From assembly GCA_934539295.1 (NCBI GenBank), contig CAKTCN010000020.1, forward strand, positions 1-62,394: 62,394 nt of DNA. The letters run 5' to 3'. Below the pieces are notes generated by a model. It searched no databases. It saw only the letters and a list, made by a program, of their open reading frames with translations, and had not been told where the DNA came from. This DNA is from an uncultured Allosphingosinicella sp. Lineage in GTDB: Bacteria; Pseudomonadota; Alphaproteobacteria; Sphingomonadales; Sphingomonadaceae. The first letter of the stretch is position 1. The number at the start of each line of letters is the position of its first letter. The position numbers and the translations under genes were made by a program. This document shows positions 27,760 to 37,970 of the stretch, one piece after another.

Positions 27760-30441
27760 TTGCCGGCATCGGCGTTGATCGACCGCGACCGTCCGGGTCC
27801 GGAGGCCTTTCTGCGCGCTGCCGCACAGGAAGGGCGCGGCCGCCTTAAGATCTTCCTCGGCGCCGCACCTGGCGTTGGCAAGACCTATGAGATGCTGAGC
27901 GACGGCGCCGCCCGGCGGGACAATGGCGTGGACGTGGTGGTGGGTGTGGTCGAGACCCACGGCCGATCGGAAACGGAGGCGTTGACCCGCGGCTACGAGA
28001 TCATGCCCCGTATCGAGCTGCCCTATCAGGGCCGCACCCTTACCGAGATGGATCTCGACGCCATTCTCGCCCGGCGGCCGCAGCTCGTACTGGTGGACGA
28101 ACTCGCCCACACCAACGCACCGGGCAGCCGACACCCCAAGCGCTACGGGGATGTCGAGGAGCTACTGGCGGCCGGCATTGACGTTTATTCCACCGTCAAC
28201 ATCCAGCATGTCGAAAGCCTCAACGACGTCGTCGCCTCGCTCACGCGCGTTCGCGTGCGCGAAACGGTGCCCGATCGCATTCTCGAAGCAGCCGAGATCG
28301 AGGTGGTCGACATACCGCCGGACGAGCTGATCGAGCGCCTGAAGGACGGCAAGGTCTATATCCCTGAGGAAGCGACACGGGCGCTCAATCACTTCTTCTC
28401 GAAATCGAACCTGTCGGCGCTGCGGGAACTGGCGCTGCGCCGCGCCGCCATGGCGGTGGACGCGCAGATGCTCGACTATATCGGCGCACACGCGCTGGCC
28501 GGCACGTTCGCGGCGGGCGAGCGGGTGCTGGTGGCGGTCAGCGAGCAACCGGGAATGGACGGCCTCGTGCGCTCCGCCCAGCGCTTGGCCGACGCACGTC
28601 GCGCGCCCTGGACGGCGCTCCACATCGAAACCGCTCGCTCCCGGCAATTTGCCGAGAGCGAGCGGCGGCGGATCAACGATGCCATGGTGCTCGCCGCGCA
28701 ACTCGGCGCCGCCACCGCCACCATTCCTGCCACCAGCGTGATGGAGGGCCTGCGCGTCTTCGCGGCCGACAATCGCATCACCCAGCTCGTGATCGGCAAG
28801 TCGAAGCGCAGCTGGTGGTTCGAACTGCGCCACGGATCGGTGGTGGATCAGCTCGTCCGCAGCCTCAAGGACGTGGCCGTTCACGTCCTTCCGTCGGATG
28901 ACGGCGAGGGCGGGAAACCGCAGGGCCGCGCAAGAACGCCGGGTAGGCACCGGCCGCGCGACTATCTGCTGACGCTCGCCATGGTGGGCGTGGTCACCGC
29001 GCTCGCCCACCTGCTGCTGCGCACGCTCGGGATCAGCAACGTCGCCTTGCTCTACCTGCTGCCGGTCATGGCGGCGGCCAGCAGCTTCGGCGTGCGCGCC
29101 GGGCTGCTCGCCGGAATCGCCTCCAGCCTCGCGTACAATTATTTCTTCCTGCCGCCGACCGGCACCTTCTCGATCAGCAATCCCGAGAATGTGGTGACGC
29201 TGGCCGTGCTGCTGGGTGTGGCGGTGCTGACCAGCCAACTCGCCGCGCGCGTGCGGGCGCAGGCAGACCTCGCCGGCGCCAGCGCACGCCAGAATGCCGC
29301 GCTTGCCGGCTTCTCGCGCCAGCTCACCACCAGCGACACCGACGATGAGCTGATGCAAGCAATCTGCGCGGAGATCGCGCGACTGTTCGACGTGCGCACG
29401 GTGATCCTGCTGCCGTCGCCCACCGGGCCGGAGCTGCGCGCCGCATACCCGCCCGAAAACCGCCTCGGCATCATGGAGGAGGCGGCGGCGCAATGGACCC
29501 AGGATCATGCCGTCCCGGCCGGGCGCGGATCGGACACGCTTACCGGCTCGGACTGGCTATTCCATCCGTTCCGCACCTCGGACCGCGTGGTCGGCGTGAT
29601 CGGCGTCGCGCGCGAGGACGGGCAGCGCCCGGTCGAGCCGGCGCAGGAGCCGCTCTTCCTCAGCCTTGTGGCGCAGGCCGCCCTAATGCTGGAGCGCATT
29701 CGCCTGCAATCGGAGATGCGCGACCTCGAAGCGGTGCGGGAGCGCGATCGCCTCCGCTCGGCCCTGCTGTCGTCGGTCAGCCACGACCTCAGGACCCCGC
29801 TTACCTCCGTGCTCGGCGCCGCCGCCGAACTCGGCCGCGGCTACAAGCCGGAACTGGTGGAGACGATCCAGGCGGAGGCGCAGCGCCTGCACCGCTTCGT
29901 CGCCAACCTGCTCGACATGGCGCGGCTGGAGGCGGGGGCGCTCAACCTGAAGCTGGAAGCGATCGACCTCACCGACGCGGTCAGCGCCTCGGTCCACGAT
30001 GCTCGCGCCTCGCTCGAGGGGCATCCGATCCGCCTCGACGTCTCACCCAGCCTGCCGCTGGTCCGCGTCGACCCGCAGCTGTTCCACCACATCCTGCTCA
30101 ACCTCCTCGACAATGCGGGCCGATATGCGCCGCAGGGTAGCGCTGTCACCATCCGTGCGGAGCGATCCTATGGCGCACTGACGCTGTGCGTACTCGACGA
30201 AGGGAGCGGCCTGCCCCCGGGCAAGGAGAAGGAAGTGTTCGAGACGTTCAGGCGGCTTGCGGGCTCCGACAGGGTGTCGGGCGGCACCGGTCTCGGCCTG
30301 GCGATCGTCAAGGGCTTCGCCGAGGCGATGGGGCTCAAGGTGGAGGCAGCTAATCGCCCCGACCGCCAGGGTGCGAGCTTCAGCATCCACTTCCCGGAAA
30401 GCCTGATCGTCCGCGAGAGCAGCAGGGGGGCAGACGCATGA
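27760..30441 (+). CDS. kdpD: KdpD-type sensor histidine kinase
   Basis: 893 residues, the length of E. coli KdpD. The N-terminal KdpD domain (about 25-235) has the Walker-type motif GAAPGVGKT and LVLVDELAHTN. A USP-like domain follows (about 250-370), then four membrane helices (about 400-500), a GAF-like segment and the kinase core with H-box SSVSHDLRTPLTS and GTGLGLAIV. The start is uncertain: TTG 27760 is the first in-frame choice, TTG 27775 is possible, and neither has a clear ribosome site. It senses potassium limitation or turgor in known systems. No kdpFABC lies beside it. kdpE overlaps it by ATGA. Confidence 0.93.
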   Translation: MPASALIDRDRPGPEAFLRAAAQEGRGRLKIFLGAAPGVGKTYEMLSDGAARRDNGVDVVVGVVETHGRSETEALTRGYEIMPRIELPYQGRTLTEMDLDAILARRPQLVLVDELAHTNAPGSRHPKRYGDVEELLAAGIDVYSTVNIQHVESLNDVVASLTRVRVRETVPDRILEAAEIEVVDIPPDELIERLKDGKVYIPEEATRALNHFFSKSNLSALRELALRRAAMAVDAQMLDYIGAHALAGTFAAGERVLVAVSEQPGMDGLVRSAQRLADARRAPWTALHIETARSRQFAESERRRINDAMVLAAQLGAATATIPATSVMEGLRVFAADNRITQLVIGKSKRSWWFELRHGSVVDQLVRSLKDVAVHVLPSDDGEGGKPQGRARTPGRHRPRDYLLTLAMVGVVTALAHLLLRTLGISNVALLYLLPVMAAASSFGVRAGLLAGIASSLAYNYFFLPPTGTFSISNPENVVTLAVLLGVAVLTSQLAARVRAQADLAGASARQNAALAGFSRQLTTSDTDDELMQAICAEIARLFDVRTVILLPSPTGPELRAAYPPENRLGIMEEAAAQWTQDHAVPAGRGSDTLTGSDWLFHPFRTSDRVVGVIGVAREDGQRPVEPAQEPLFLSLVAQAALMLERIRLQSEMRDLEAVRERDRLRSALLSSVSHDLRTPLTSVLGAAAELGRGYKPELVETIQAEAQRLHRFVANLLDMARLEAGALNLKLEAIDLTDAVSASVHDARASLEGHPIRLDVSPSLPLVRVDPQLFHHILLNLLDNAGRYAPQGSAVTIRAERSYGALTLCVLDEGSGLPPGKEKEVFETFRRLAGSDRVSGGTGLGLAIVKGFAEAMGLKVEAANRPDRQGASFSIHFPESLIVRESSRGADA

Positions 30442-31124
30442 ACAATGCCAGGATTCTGGTGGTCGATGACGACCTGCACATCCGCCGCCTGCTGCGCGCC
30501 ACGCTGGAACGGGCCGGCTACGACGTCGAAGCCGCGATCAACGGCGCAGAGGCGCTGTCCTTTGCCGGGCACGCGCCGGACGCGGTCCTGCTGGACCTCG
30601 GGCTTCCCGACCGCGACGGACTGGAGCTGATCCCGCTCCTCAAGCGGAAGATCCCTGCGCCGCTGCTCGTCATCTCGGCGCGCGAGACGACGGAGGACAA
30701 GGTCGCCGCCCTCGATCTCGGCGCGGACGATTACGTCACCAAGCCTTTCGACAGCGAGGAGGTGCTGGCCCGGCTGCGCGCTGCCTTGCGCACGCGTCAG
30801 CGGGGCGCGGCAGACAAGGGGCTGGTCCGCACCGCCGAGCTCGTCATCGACCTCGACAAGCGCCGTGTGGAACGCGGCGGCGAGGAGGTTCACCTTACGC
30901 GCAAGGAATATGGCGTGATCGCCGAACTCGCCAAGGCACCCGGCCGCGTGATTACCCACGACACGATCCTCAAGGCGGTCTGGCCGCACGAGGTCGAACC
31001 GCACATCGAATATCTGCGCATCGTGATCCGCAACCTGCGCCAGAAGCTGGAGCCAGACCCCGCAATGCCCAGCGTCATCATCAACGAACTCGGCGTCGGC
31101 TATCGCCTGATGGCGGAGGCCTAG
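30438..31124 (+). CDS. kdpE: KdpE response regulator
   Basis: 228 residues of the OmpR family. The receiver has ILVVDDD, phospho-acceptor aspartate in AVLLDLGLPDRDG and YVTKPF. The winged-helix domain ends in VGYRLMAEA. ATG 30438 overlaps the kdpD stop. KdpE normally activates kdpFABC, which is absent here, so its targets lie elsewhere. Its last four bases overlap the stop of the convergent HxlR gene. Confidence 0.93.
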   Translation: MNNARILVVDDDLHIRRLLRATLERAGYDVEAAINGAEALSFAGHAPDAVLLDLGLPDRDGLELIPLLKRKIPAPLLVISARETTEDKVAALDLGADDYVTKPFDSEEVLARLRAALRTRQRGAADKGLVRTAELVIDLDKRRVERGGEEVHLTRKEYGVIAELAKAPGRVITHDTILKAVWPHEVEPHIEYLRIVIRNLRQKLEPDPAMPSVIINELGVGYRLMAEA

Positions 31125-31495
31125 CGACCCTCGCTCCAGCGTTCGCGCTCGGCGAGGACGCGGGACACCTCGGCCATGTTCTGCGTGCCCCAATTGCACA
31201 GCGGCTCCAGCGCCTCGGCCAGGCTGCGCCCGATCGGCGTGAGGCTGTAGTCCACGCGCGGCGGCACCTCCTGATAGTCGGTGCGCTTCACGATCTCGTC
31301 GGCCTCCAGCTCTTTGAGCTGCTGGATCAGCACCTTGTCGCTGACACCGCGCACGGCGCGCTTCAGTTCGCCATAGCGATTGGGTCCCTGCCGCAGGAAG
31401 TAGAGGATCAGCGGCTTCCACTTGCCGGCGATGACGCGCAGCGTCGCGTCGAGGCCGCAGGTGAAGCCGGTCGGCGAGAGAACTGGCTCGGACAT
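31121..31495 (-). CDS. HxlR-family transcriptional regulator
   Basis: 124 residues forming one winged-helix domain. Family features are the early cysteine in GFTCGLDATL, GKWKPLILYFL, RYGELKRAVRGVSDKVL and the wing region YSLTPIGRSL. Such proteins are small dimeric regulators that often control a divergent redox or detoxification gene. Here the divergent neighbour is a short-chain dehydrogenase 83 bases away, a plausible target. No second cysteine is evident, so a disulfide switch would have to be between subunits. Confidence 0.9.
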   Translation of the reverse strand: MSEPVLSPTGFTCGLDATLRVIAGKWKPLILYFLRQGPNRYGELKRAVRGVSDKVLIQQLKELEADEIVKRTDYQEVPPRVDYSLTPIGRSLAEALEPLCNWGTQNMAEVSRVLAERERWSEGR

Positions 31496-31504
31496 AATCT
31501 GATA

Positions 31505-31538
31505 CTTACCAAAAGGTGCATACTTGTCGATGGGTAAG
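31505..31538. promoter_or_regulatory. Inverted repeat in the HxlR/dehydrogenase divergent promoter
   Basis: CTTACC at 31505-31510 and GGTAAG at 31533-31538 form an inverted repeat. ATACTT is also directly repeated at 31502 and 31520, 18 bases apart. The region sits between the divergent starts at 31495 and 31579, where an autoregulating HxlR dimer would be expected to bind. The repeats are visible; the function is inferred. Confidence 0.4.
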
Positions 31539-31578
31539 CAGGGCGCCAGCTACGCGCAACCTGAACAAGGAGGCACGT

Positions 31579-32313
31579 ATGAAAAGACTGGTTGGCAAGA
31601 CGGCGGTGGTGACGGGCGGTGCAACGGGCATCGGCCTAGCTTCTGCCAAGCGCTTCATCGAGGAAGGCGCGTTCGTCTACATATTCGGGCGGCGGCAGGC
31701 GGCGATCGACGCTGCTCTTGCCGAACTCGGCCCCGATGCGCGCGGTGTAGCTGGATCGGTGAGCGACCCGGCTGACCTCGACCACCTGTTCGAGACGGTC
31801 AGAGCGGAGCGCGGGAGCCTCGATATCCTGTTCGCCAATGCGGGCACGGGCGAGCTGGCGCCGCTCGGCGAGATCACGCCGGAACTCTACGACCGCACCT
31901 TCGACACCAATGTGAAGGGCCTGCTCTTCACCGTGCAAAAGGGGCTGCCGCTGATGAGGAAGGGCGGTTCGATCATCCTCACCGGCTCCACCACGGGTGT
32001 GATGGGGACGCCCAGCTTCAGCATCTACAGCGCCACCAAGGCCGCAGTTCGCAACTTCGCCCGCAACTGGGCGCTGGACCTGCAGGGCACCGGCATTCGC
32101 GTCAACGTGCTCTCGCCCGGGCCGACGCGGACCGAACTCGCGCTGGACGTCGTCGGTACCGACGCAATGGAGGCGCTAGGCGCCGGCACACCGATCGGGC
32201 GGCTGGGCGATCCTTCCGAGATTGCGGCGGTGGCAGCCTTCCTCGCGTCCGAAGACAGCAGCTTCATGACGGGCGGCGAAGTTTTTGCGGATGGCGGCCT
32301 GGCGCAGGTCTGA
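31579..32313 (+). CDS. Short-chain dehydrogenase/reductase (SDR)
   Basis: 244 residues from ATG 31579, behind AAGGAGG; an earlier in-frame ATG would run through the operator region. Rossmann motif TGGATGIG near residue 14, NAG in LFANAGTG, and the catalytic serine/tyrosine/lysine in LTGSTTG and YSATK. The C-terminal part SPGPTRTEL is typical of classical SDRs. The substrate is unknown. It is divergent from an HxlR regulator, which may control it. Confidence 0.92.
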   Translation: MKRLVGKTAVVTGGATGIGLASAKRFIEEGAFVYIFGRRQAAIDAALAELGPDARGVAGSVSDPADLDHLFETVRAERGSLDILFANAGTGELAPLGEITPELYDRTFDTNVKGLLFTVQKGLPLMRKGGSIILTGSTTGVMGTPSFSIYSATKAAVRNFARNWALDLQGTGIRVNVLSPGPTRTELALDVVGTDAMEALGAGTPIGRLGDPSEIAAVAAFLASEDSSFMTGGEVFADGGLAQV

Positions 32314-32352
32314 TGTGGAGTAAGGGCGCCCCGGTGACCGGAGCGCCCTCGC

Positions 32353-33557
32353 TCATTCGTGCCGCAGCGCGTCGATCGGGTTCAGCCGCGCCGCGCGGCG
32401 GGCGGGGAAGTAACCGAATACCACGCCGATGATCGCCGAGAAGGCGAAGGCGACGAAATTGATCTGCGGATCCCAGATGAAAGGTACCTGGATCACGGGC
32501 GACAGGAAGAAGGTCAGCACAAGGGCGATGCCAAGGCCGATCAGTCCGCCGAGGCAGGACAGGACCACGGCCTCGACAAGGAACTGGAGCAGAACCTCAC
32601 GCCCGACCGCACCGATGGCAAGGCGGATGCCGATCTCGCGCGTGCGCTCGGTAACCGACACCAACATGATGTTCATGATGCCGATGCCGCCGACCAGCAG
32701 GCTGACCGCCGCCACCGCACCGACGAGCGTGGTCAGCGTCTGGAAGATCTGCGTGGACGCGTCGGCGATCTGGCGTGTGTCGAAGATGTTGAAATCGTCC
32801 TGCTTGCCGCCGGTTATGTTGCGCCGCTCGCGCAGCAATTGCTTCACATTCTCCTGCACGGCCGCCGTGTCGTAGCTGGTATCGACCGCGACCAGGATCA
32901 GGCGGATGTCGCGATTGCCGGTGAAGCGGCGCTGGACCGCCTTGATCGGCATGATGATGGTATCGTCCTGGTCGCCGAAGCCGCCCTGGCCACGCGTTTC
33001 CAGCACGCCGATCACCTCGCACGACACGTCCTTGACGCGGATGCGCTCGCCGACGGGATCGTCGGTCTGAAACAGGTTGGTGCGCACCGTGTTGCCGATC
33101 ACGCAGACCGCCTTGCCCGCTTCCTCCTCCGCCGGGGTGAAGACGCGGCCTTCCGCCAGATCCCATTGCTGCGCAGTGAAGAATTGCGAGGTGGTGCCGT
33201 TGATCGTGGTCGACCAGTTGGCCGCGTTCCGGATCGCCTGCGCGGAGCTTTGCGCCTGCGGGGCAACGGCGCGGATGCCGGCGATCTGGCCGCGGATCGC
33301 CTCGATATCCTCCATGTCGAAGTCGGGCGGAGTCGGCCCACCGCCGCCGCGCCCGAAACCCTGGCCGGGACGGATTTGCAGTATGTTGGCGCCCAGGCTC
33401 GATATCTGTTCCTGCACCGCGACAGTGGTGGCGTTGCCGAGCGTCACCATAGTGACCACTGCCGCCACGCCGATGACGATGCCGAGCACGGTCAGGAAGG
33501 AACGCAGCAGGTGCCGCCTGATCTCGCGCACCGCAAGGATGATGGTTGTGAAGAACA

Positions 33558-33558
<1 letters not shown>
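32353..33558 (-). CDS. MacB-type ABC transporter permease
   Basis: 401 residues from ATG 33558, which shares one base with the stop of the ATPase gene; the longer frame upstream is a shadow. One N-terminal membrane helix (about 20-42) is followed by a large periplasmic domain (about 45-270) and three C-terminal helices including LLVGGIGIMNIMLVSV and the conserved RTREIGIRLAIGA. This is the membrane half of MacB. In E. coli MacB the ATPase is on the same chain, while here it is separate. It ends the efflux operon. Confidence 0.93.
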
Positions 33559-34252
<694 letters not shown>

Positions 34253-34256
<4 letters not shown>

Positions 34257-35617
34257 TCCGCGGCGGCCAGCGTTCCGGTGATGACCTTCATGCCCGGGCG
34301 CAGGCCATTGCCGATCACCACGGTCTGGCTGCCATTGCTCGCGCCCGTCGTGACCTGGATCGCCTGCGGCTTGCCATCCGGTCCGACCACATAGACGGTC
34401 TGCTTGCTGCCCCGGCCGATCGCCACCTGCCGCTCCGCCTGGTTGCCGAAGCGGCGGCCACCGCCGAGTGCGCCGGTGGCACCGCTCTGCTTTTGCGCCT
34501 TGGCCGCGGCCGCAGCCTCGCGCTGGGGCGAATAGCGGAACGCAGCATTGGGCACGAGCAGCTGGTTCTTCTCTTCCTGCGTGATGATGTCGGCCGTGGC
34601 GGTCATGCCCGGGCGCAGGATTTGGTCGGGGTTCTGGACCGTGAGCACGGCCGTGTAGGCGATCACCGAACTGGCCGCTGCCGTCGTGCTGGACGAGGAA
34701 GCCGACGAGGTCGATCCCGACGCATTGGCGCCCACGTCCACGCGCACGATCTGCGCGGGGAAGCGGCGGCCGGGGAAGGCGTCCACGCTGAAATTGGCGC
34801 GCTGCCCTTCCGACACCTGGCCGACATCGGCCTCGTCCACCTTCACCTCGAGCTGCATCTGGCCGAGATCCTCGGCAATGGTGAACAGCACCGGCGCCTG
34901 GAAGGATGCGGCAACCGTCTGGCCCGGATCGATGGACCGCGACAGGACCACGCCGGTGACGGGCGAATAGATGGTGGCGCGCGACAGGTTGAACTGCGCC
35001 TGCGACAGGCTGGCACGCTGCTGCTGCACCTGCGCCTGGGCGGCACGCACGCCGGCCTGGCCGCGCTGCAGCTCGGCACGCGCAGTGTCGAGTTCAAGGC
35101 GCGATGGCACCTTGCCGCCGGACAGCCGGTAGACTTCCTCCAGCCGGCTGAGGTTCGCACGCGCCTGTGCCAGGGTCGCATTGGCTGTGCCCACCTGCGC
35201 CTGCGCGGCGGCAAGGCCGGCATTGGCCTGCGTGATCGCGTCGTTCAGCCGTTGCGGATCGAGCCGGGCAAGCGGCTGCCCCTGGGTCACGCGATCATTA
35301 TTGTCGACATAGACCCGGGTGATCAGGCCCGATTGCTCCGAACCGACCTCGACCTGGTTGGTCGGCTGGAGGTTGCCCGTCGCCGACACGGTCACGGTCA
35401 GGCTGCCGCGCTTGACCTCCTCCGTCGCGTAACTGGTCGCCGCCGCCGGCGCGAAGCAGCGCGACAGCAGAAAGACGACTGCGATCAGTGCGATGATGCC
35501 GAGCCAGACGAGCGGCCGCTTGTACCAGCGCTTCTTCGGCGGGGTGCCGAGGAAGTCATCGATCTTGGCCTTGTCGCCGCTGGTCGTCTCTACGGTGGTG
35601 GCGGTCGTGTCGGTCAT
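34253..35617 (-). CDS. MacA-type periplasmic adaptor (membrane fusion protein)
   Basis: 454 residues from ATG 35617. A 36-residue cytoplasmic N-terminus leads to one membrane helix (about 37-55), a lipoyl half (VSATGNLQPTNQ), an Ala/Gln-rich coiled-coil hairpin (about 120-215), then the second lipoyl half (IYSPVTGVVLSR) and beta-barrel and proximal domains. A Ser-rich insertion near residue 305 (GSTSSASSSSTTA) is unusual. It links MacB to the outer membrane channel encoded upstream. Confidence 0.93.
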
Positions 35618-35669
35618 TGGCGGCCTTCGAGCATGAGGTGTTTGTGTGCATCCGTGTGAACAAGCGGCA

Positions 35670-37082
35670 TCAACGTGCCTCCGCCGATGCAGTGGAGTCC
35701 CATCCCCCGCCGAGCGCCCGGTAGAGCTGGACAACGGCCTGCGCCTGTTCGCCGCGGCTGGAGAGCAGGCCTTCGCGGGCCGACAGCAACGAGCTTTCGG
35801 CCTGGAGCAGGGTCTGGAAATCGGTCAGCCCCGCACGATACTGGCTGCGGGCCAGGATGGCGCTGTTGGTCGCCGCATCGAGCGCCACCGCGAACTCGCG
35901 CTGGCGGTCCTGCGAGGCGTCGAGTGCGACCAGGCCGTTCTCCACATCCTCCAGCGAGGTGAGGATTGTCTGGCGGTAGGCGGCGAGCGCGCCTTCCGCC
36001 GCTGCCTCCTGCGCACGCACCTGCGATCGAATGCGCCCGCCGTCGAACAGGGTCTGGCTCAGGCCCGCGAACAGGCTGCCGGTAATCAGGTGGACAAGGC
36101 GGCCGATCGATCCCGCGGACGTGCCGATGTCGCCGGTGATCCGAAGCGCCGGGTAAAGCTGCGCCTCGGCAACCCCGATCCGCGCAGTGGCAGCGGCCAG
36201 CGACCGTTCGGCACCGCGCACGTCGGGGCGCTGGCGCAGCGTGTCTGCAGGAATGCCGGCCGCAATCGCGTTGGGGCCGGCCGGCAAGGCACCCGTATCG
36301 CCCAGCAAAGGCGTCACCGCACCCGGCGTCTGGCCCGTCAGCACGGCCAGGCGATAGGCCGCGCCCGCAATCCCCTGTTCAATGGTGGGGATCGAGGCTG
36401 CGGTCTGCGCCCGCGACGCACGCGCCTGTTCCGAATCGAGGCTCGATACGAGGCCGGCCTGCACGCGCCAGCCCGCAATCTCCAGATTCTCGTCGGCAAT
36501 GGCCAGCGTGTCGCGAGCCAGGGTCAGGCGCTGCTGCGACAGGCGGGCGTCGACATAATTGGCCACCGTCTCGGCCACGATCGCGACCTGCACGGCGGCA
36601 AGGTCGTAATAACTGCCTTCCGCGTCCGCTTGCGCCGCCTCGATGCTGCGCGTGATGCCGCCGAACAGGTCCGCTTCCCACGACGCATCGGCGCCGGTCG
36701 AGAAATCACGGCCTTCATTACCGTCCGTGTCGAAGCGCTGGCCCGCGCCCGCTGACGCGCCGATCGTCGGGATGCGCCCCGCACGCGCCTGCACCAGCGA
36801 TTCACGCGCCTGGCGAAGCCGCGCCACGCTCTGCGCGAGGTCGAGGTTGGAGGCGAGTGCCCGATCGACGAGGGCATTCAGCACCGGGTCGTTGAACTGC
36901 TCCCACCAGCGCGCCAGCGTTTCTGGCGATTGCGCCGCCACGTTCGCATTCTGGTAGGCGGCTGGCAGCCCTGCGTCTGTGGCGGTCGGTGCCGTATAGT
37001 CGGGACCCACGGTGGCACAGGCGGCAAGCGAGAGAGCCGCGCCGCCCGCCAGCAGGCGCGACAGAAAGGAAAAGGACGTCAT
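35670..37082 (-). CDS. Outer membrane efflux lipoprotein (OprM/NodT family)
   Basis: 470 residues from ATG 37082 (AGGG upstream). An in-frame ATG ten codons earlier is less likely because the shorter form begins directly with a lipoprotein signal ending LSLAAC, so the cysteine at about 22 would be lipidated. GPDYTAP and WWEQFNDPVL follow, then two TolC-like repeats. It is the outer membrane channel of the efflux system and is first in the operon, divergent from a response regulator. Confidence 0.94.
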   Translation of the reverse strand: MTSFSFLSRLLAGGAALSLAACATVGPDYTAPTATDAGLPAAYQNANVAAQSPETLARWWEQFNDPVLNALVDRALASNLDLAQSVARLRQARESLVQARAGRIPTIGASAGAGQRFDTDGNEGRDFSTGADASWEADLFGGITRSIEAAQADAEGSYYDLAAVQVAIVAETVANYVDARLSQQRLTLARDTLAIADENLEIAGWRVQAGLVSSLDSEQARASRAQTAASIPTIEQGIAGAAYRLAVLTGQTPGAVTPLLGDTGALPAGPNAIAAGIPADTLRQRPDVRGAERSLAAATARIGVAEAQLYPALRITGDIGTSAGSIGRLVHLITGSLFAGLSQTLFDGGRIRSQVRAQEAAAEGALAAYRQTILTSLEDVENGLVALDASQDRQREFAVALDAATNSAILARSQYRAGLTDFQTLLQAESSLLSAREGLLSSRGEQAQAVVQLYRALGGGWDSTASAEAR

Positions 37083-37148
37083 ATTGCCCTGAGTAGAGCC
37101 TTTCCGTGCCATGTCGATGGCCGGTGATTGTCGATGTCTGCCGCGGCT

Positions 37149-37168
37149 GACACAAAGCGGCACAAAGG
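37149..37168. promoter_or_regulatory. Tandem 10-bp repeats, candidate response-regulator site
   Basis: GACACAAAGC and GGCACAAAGG are adjacent, so CACAAAG recurs with a period of exactly 10 bases. The pair lies in the 171-base gap between the efflux operon and the response-regulator gene. OmpR-family dimers typically bind such direct repeats on one face of the helix. This supports autoregulation and control of the efflux genes, which is inferred, not shown. Confidence 0.5.
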
Positions 37169-37253
37169 CAGGCTGCCATGTGTCCCGACATTGCAAGCCG
37201 GACATATTGGCGCGACATGGACGTGCGATGGGCACAGGATGCATTCCGACGTG

Positions 37254-37970
37254 ATGAGCGACGAACCCACGACCATCCTGGTCGTCGATGACGACCCGAG
37301 TCTGCGCAGCCTGGTCGGCGAGTTCCTGGCCGCCCACGGCTACAAGGTTTTCGAGGCCGATGGCGGCGCCGCCATGCGGGATGTGCTGGCCCGCGAGGCA
37401 GTGGACGTGGTGGTGCTGGACGTGATGATGCCGGGCGAGGACGGGCTCAGCCTCGCGCGCACCCTGTCGTCAGGCAGCGACGTCGCGATCATCATGGTTT
37501 CGGCGCTCGGCAGCGAGACCGACCGGATCATCGGCCTGGAAGTCGGCGCGGACGATTACCTGTCCAAACCCGTGTCACCGCGCGAGCTGCTGGCCCGCAT
37601 CCGCGCGGTGCAGCGCCGCCGCCGTTTGCCCGAAACAGCGGAGGAGCAGGGGCACATCTACCTGTTCGACAGTTGGTATCTCGACACCACGCGCCGTGTT
37701 CTGCGCGACCCCAAGAACATCATCATCAGCCTCTCGGACGGCGAATTCTCGCTGCTGAAGGTGTTCGTCGAGCGGCCGCAGCGCGTGCTAACCCGCGACC
37801 AATTGCTCGAATATGCGCGCGGCCCGGACAGCGACGCCTACGACCGCGCGGTCGACACGCAGATCAGCCGCTTGCGCCGCAAGCTCGCCAGCCGGGCGGC
37901 CGAGGAATATATCCGCACGGTCCGCAGCGAAGGCTACATGTTCCTGCCGCGCGTCACCCGCAAGTCATGA
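37254..37970 (+). CDS. OmpR-family response regulator beside the efflux operon
   Basis: 238 residues from ATG 37254; ATG 37239 (five codons earlier) is also possible, while the longest frame would span the candidate operator. The receiver contains ILVVDDDPS, VVVLDVMMPGEDG and YLSKPVSPREL. The winged helix ends in GYMFLPRV. The kinase gene overlaps it (ATGA). Divergent orientation from the MacAB-type operon and the 10-base repeats between them suggest it controls export of a compound sensed by the kinase. Confidence 0.92.
   Translation: MSDEPTTILVVDDDPSLRSLVGEFLAAHGYKVFEADGGAAMRDVLAREAVDVVVLDVMMPGEDGLSLARTLSSGSDVAIIMVSALGSETDRIIGLEVGADDYLSKPVSPRELLARIRAVQRRRRLPETAEEQGHIYLFDSWYLDTTRRVLRDPKNIIISLSDGEFSLLKVFVERPQRVLTRDQLLEYARGPDSDAYDRAVDTQISRLRRKLASRAAEEYIRTVRSEGYMFLPRVTRKS

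Noticed and set aside
27713..27778. A 22-codon ORF (ATG to TGA) overlapping the kdpD start, considered as a leader peptide
   Set aside because: There is no ribosome site, no regulatory codon run and no paired hairpins; an ORF this short is expected by chance.
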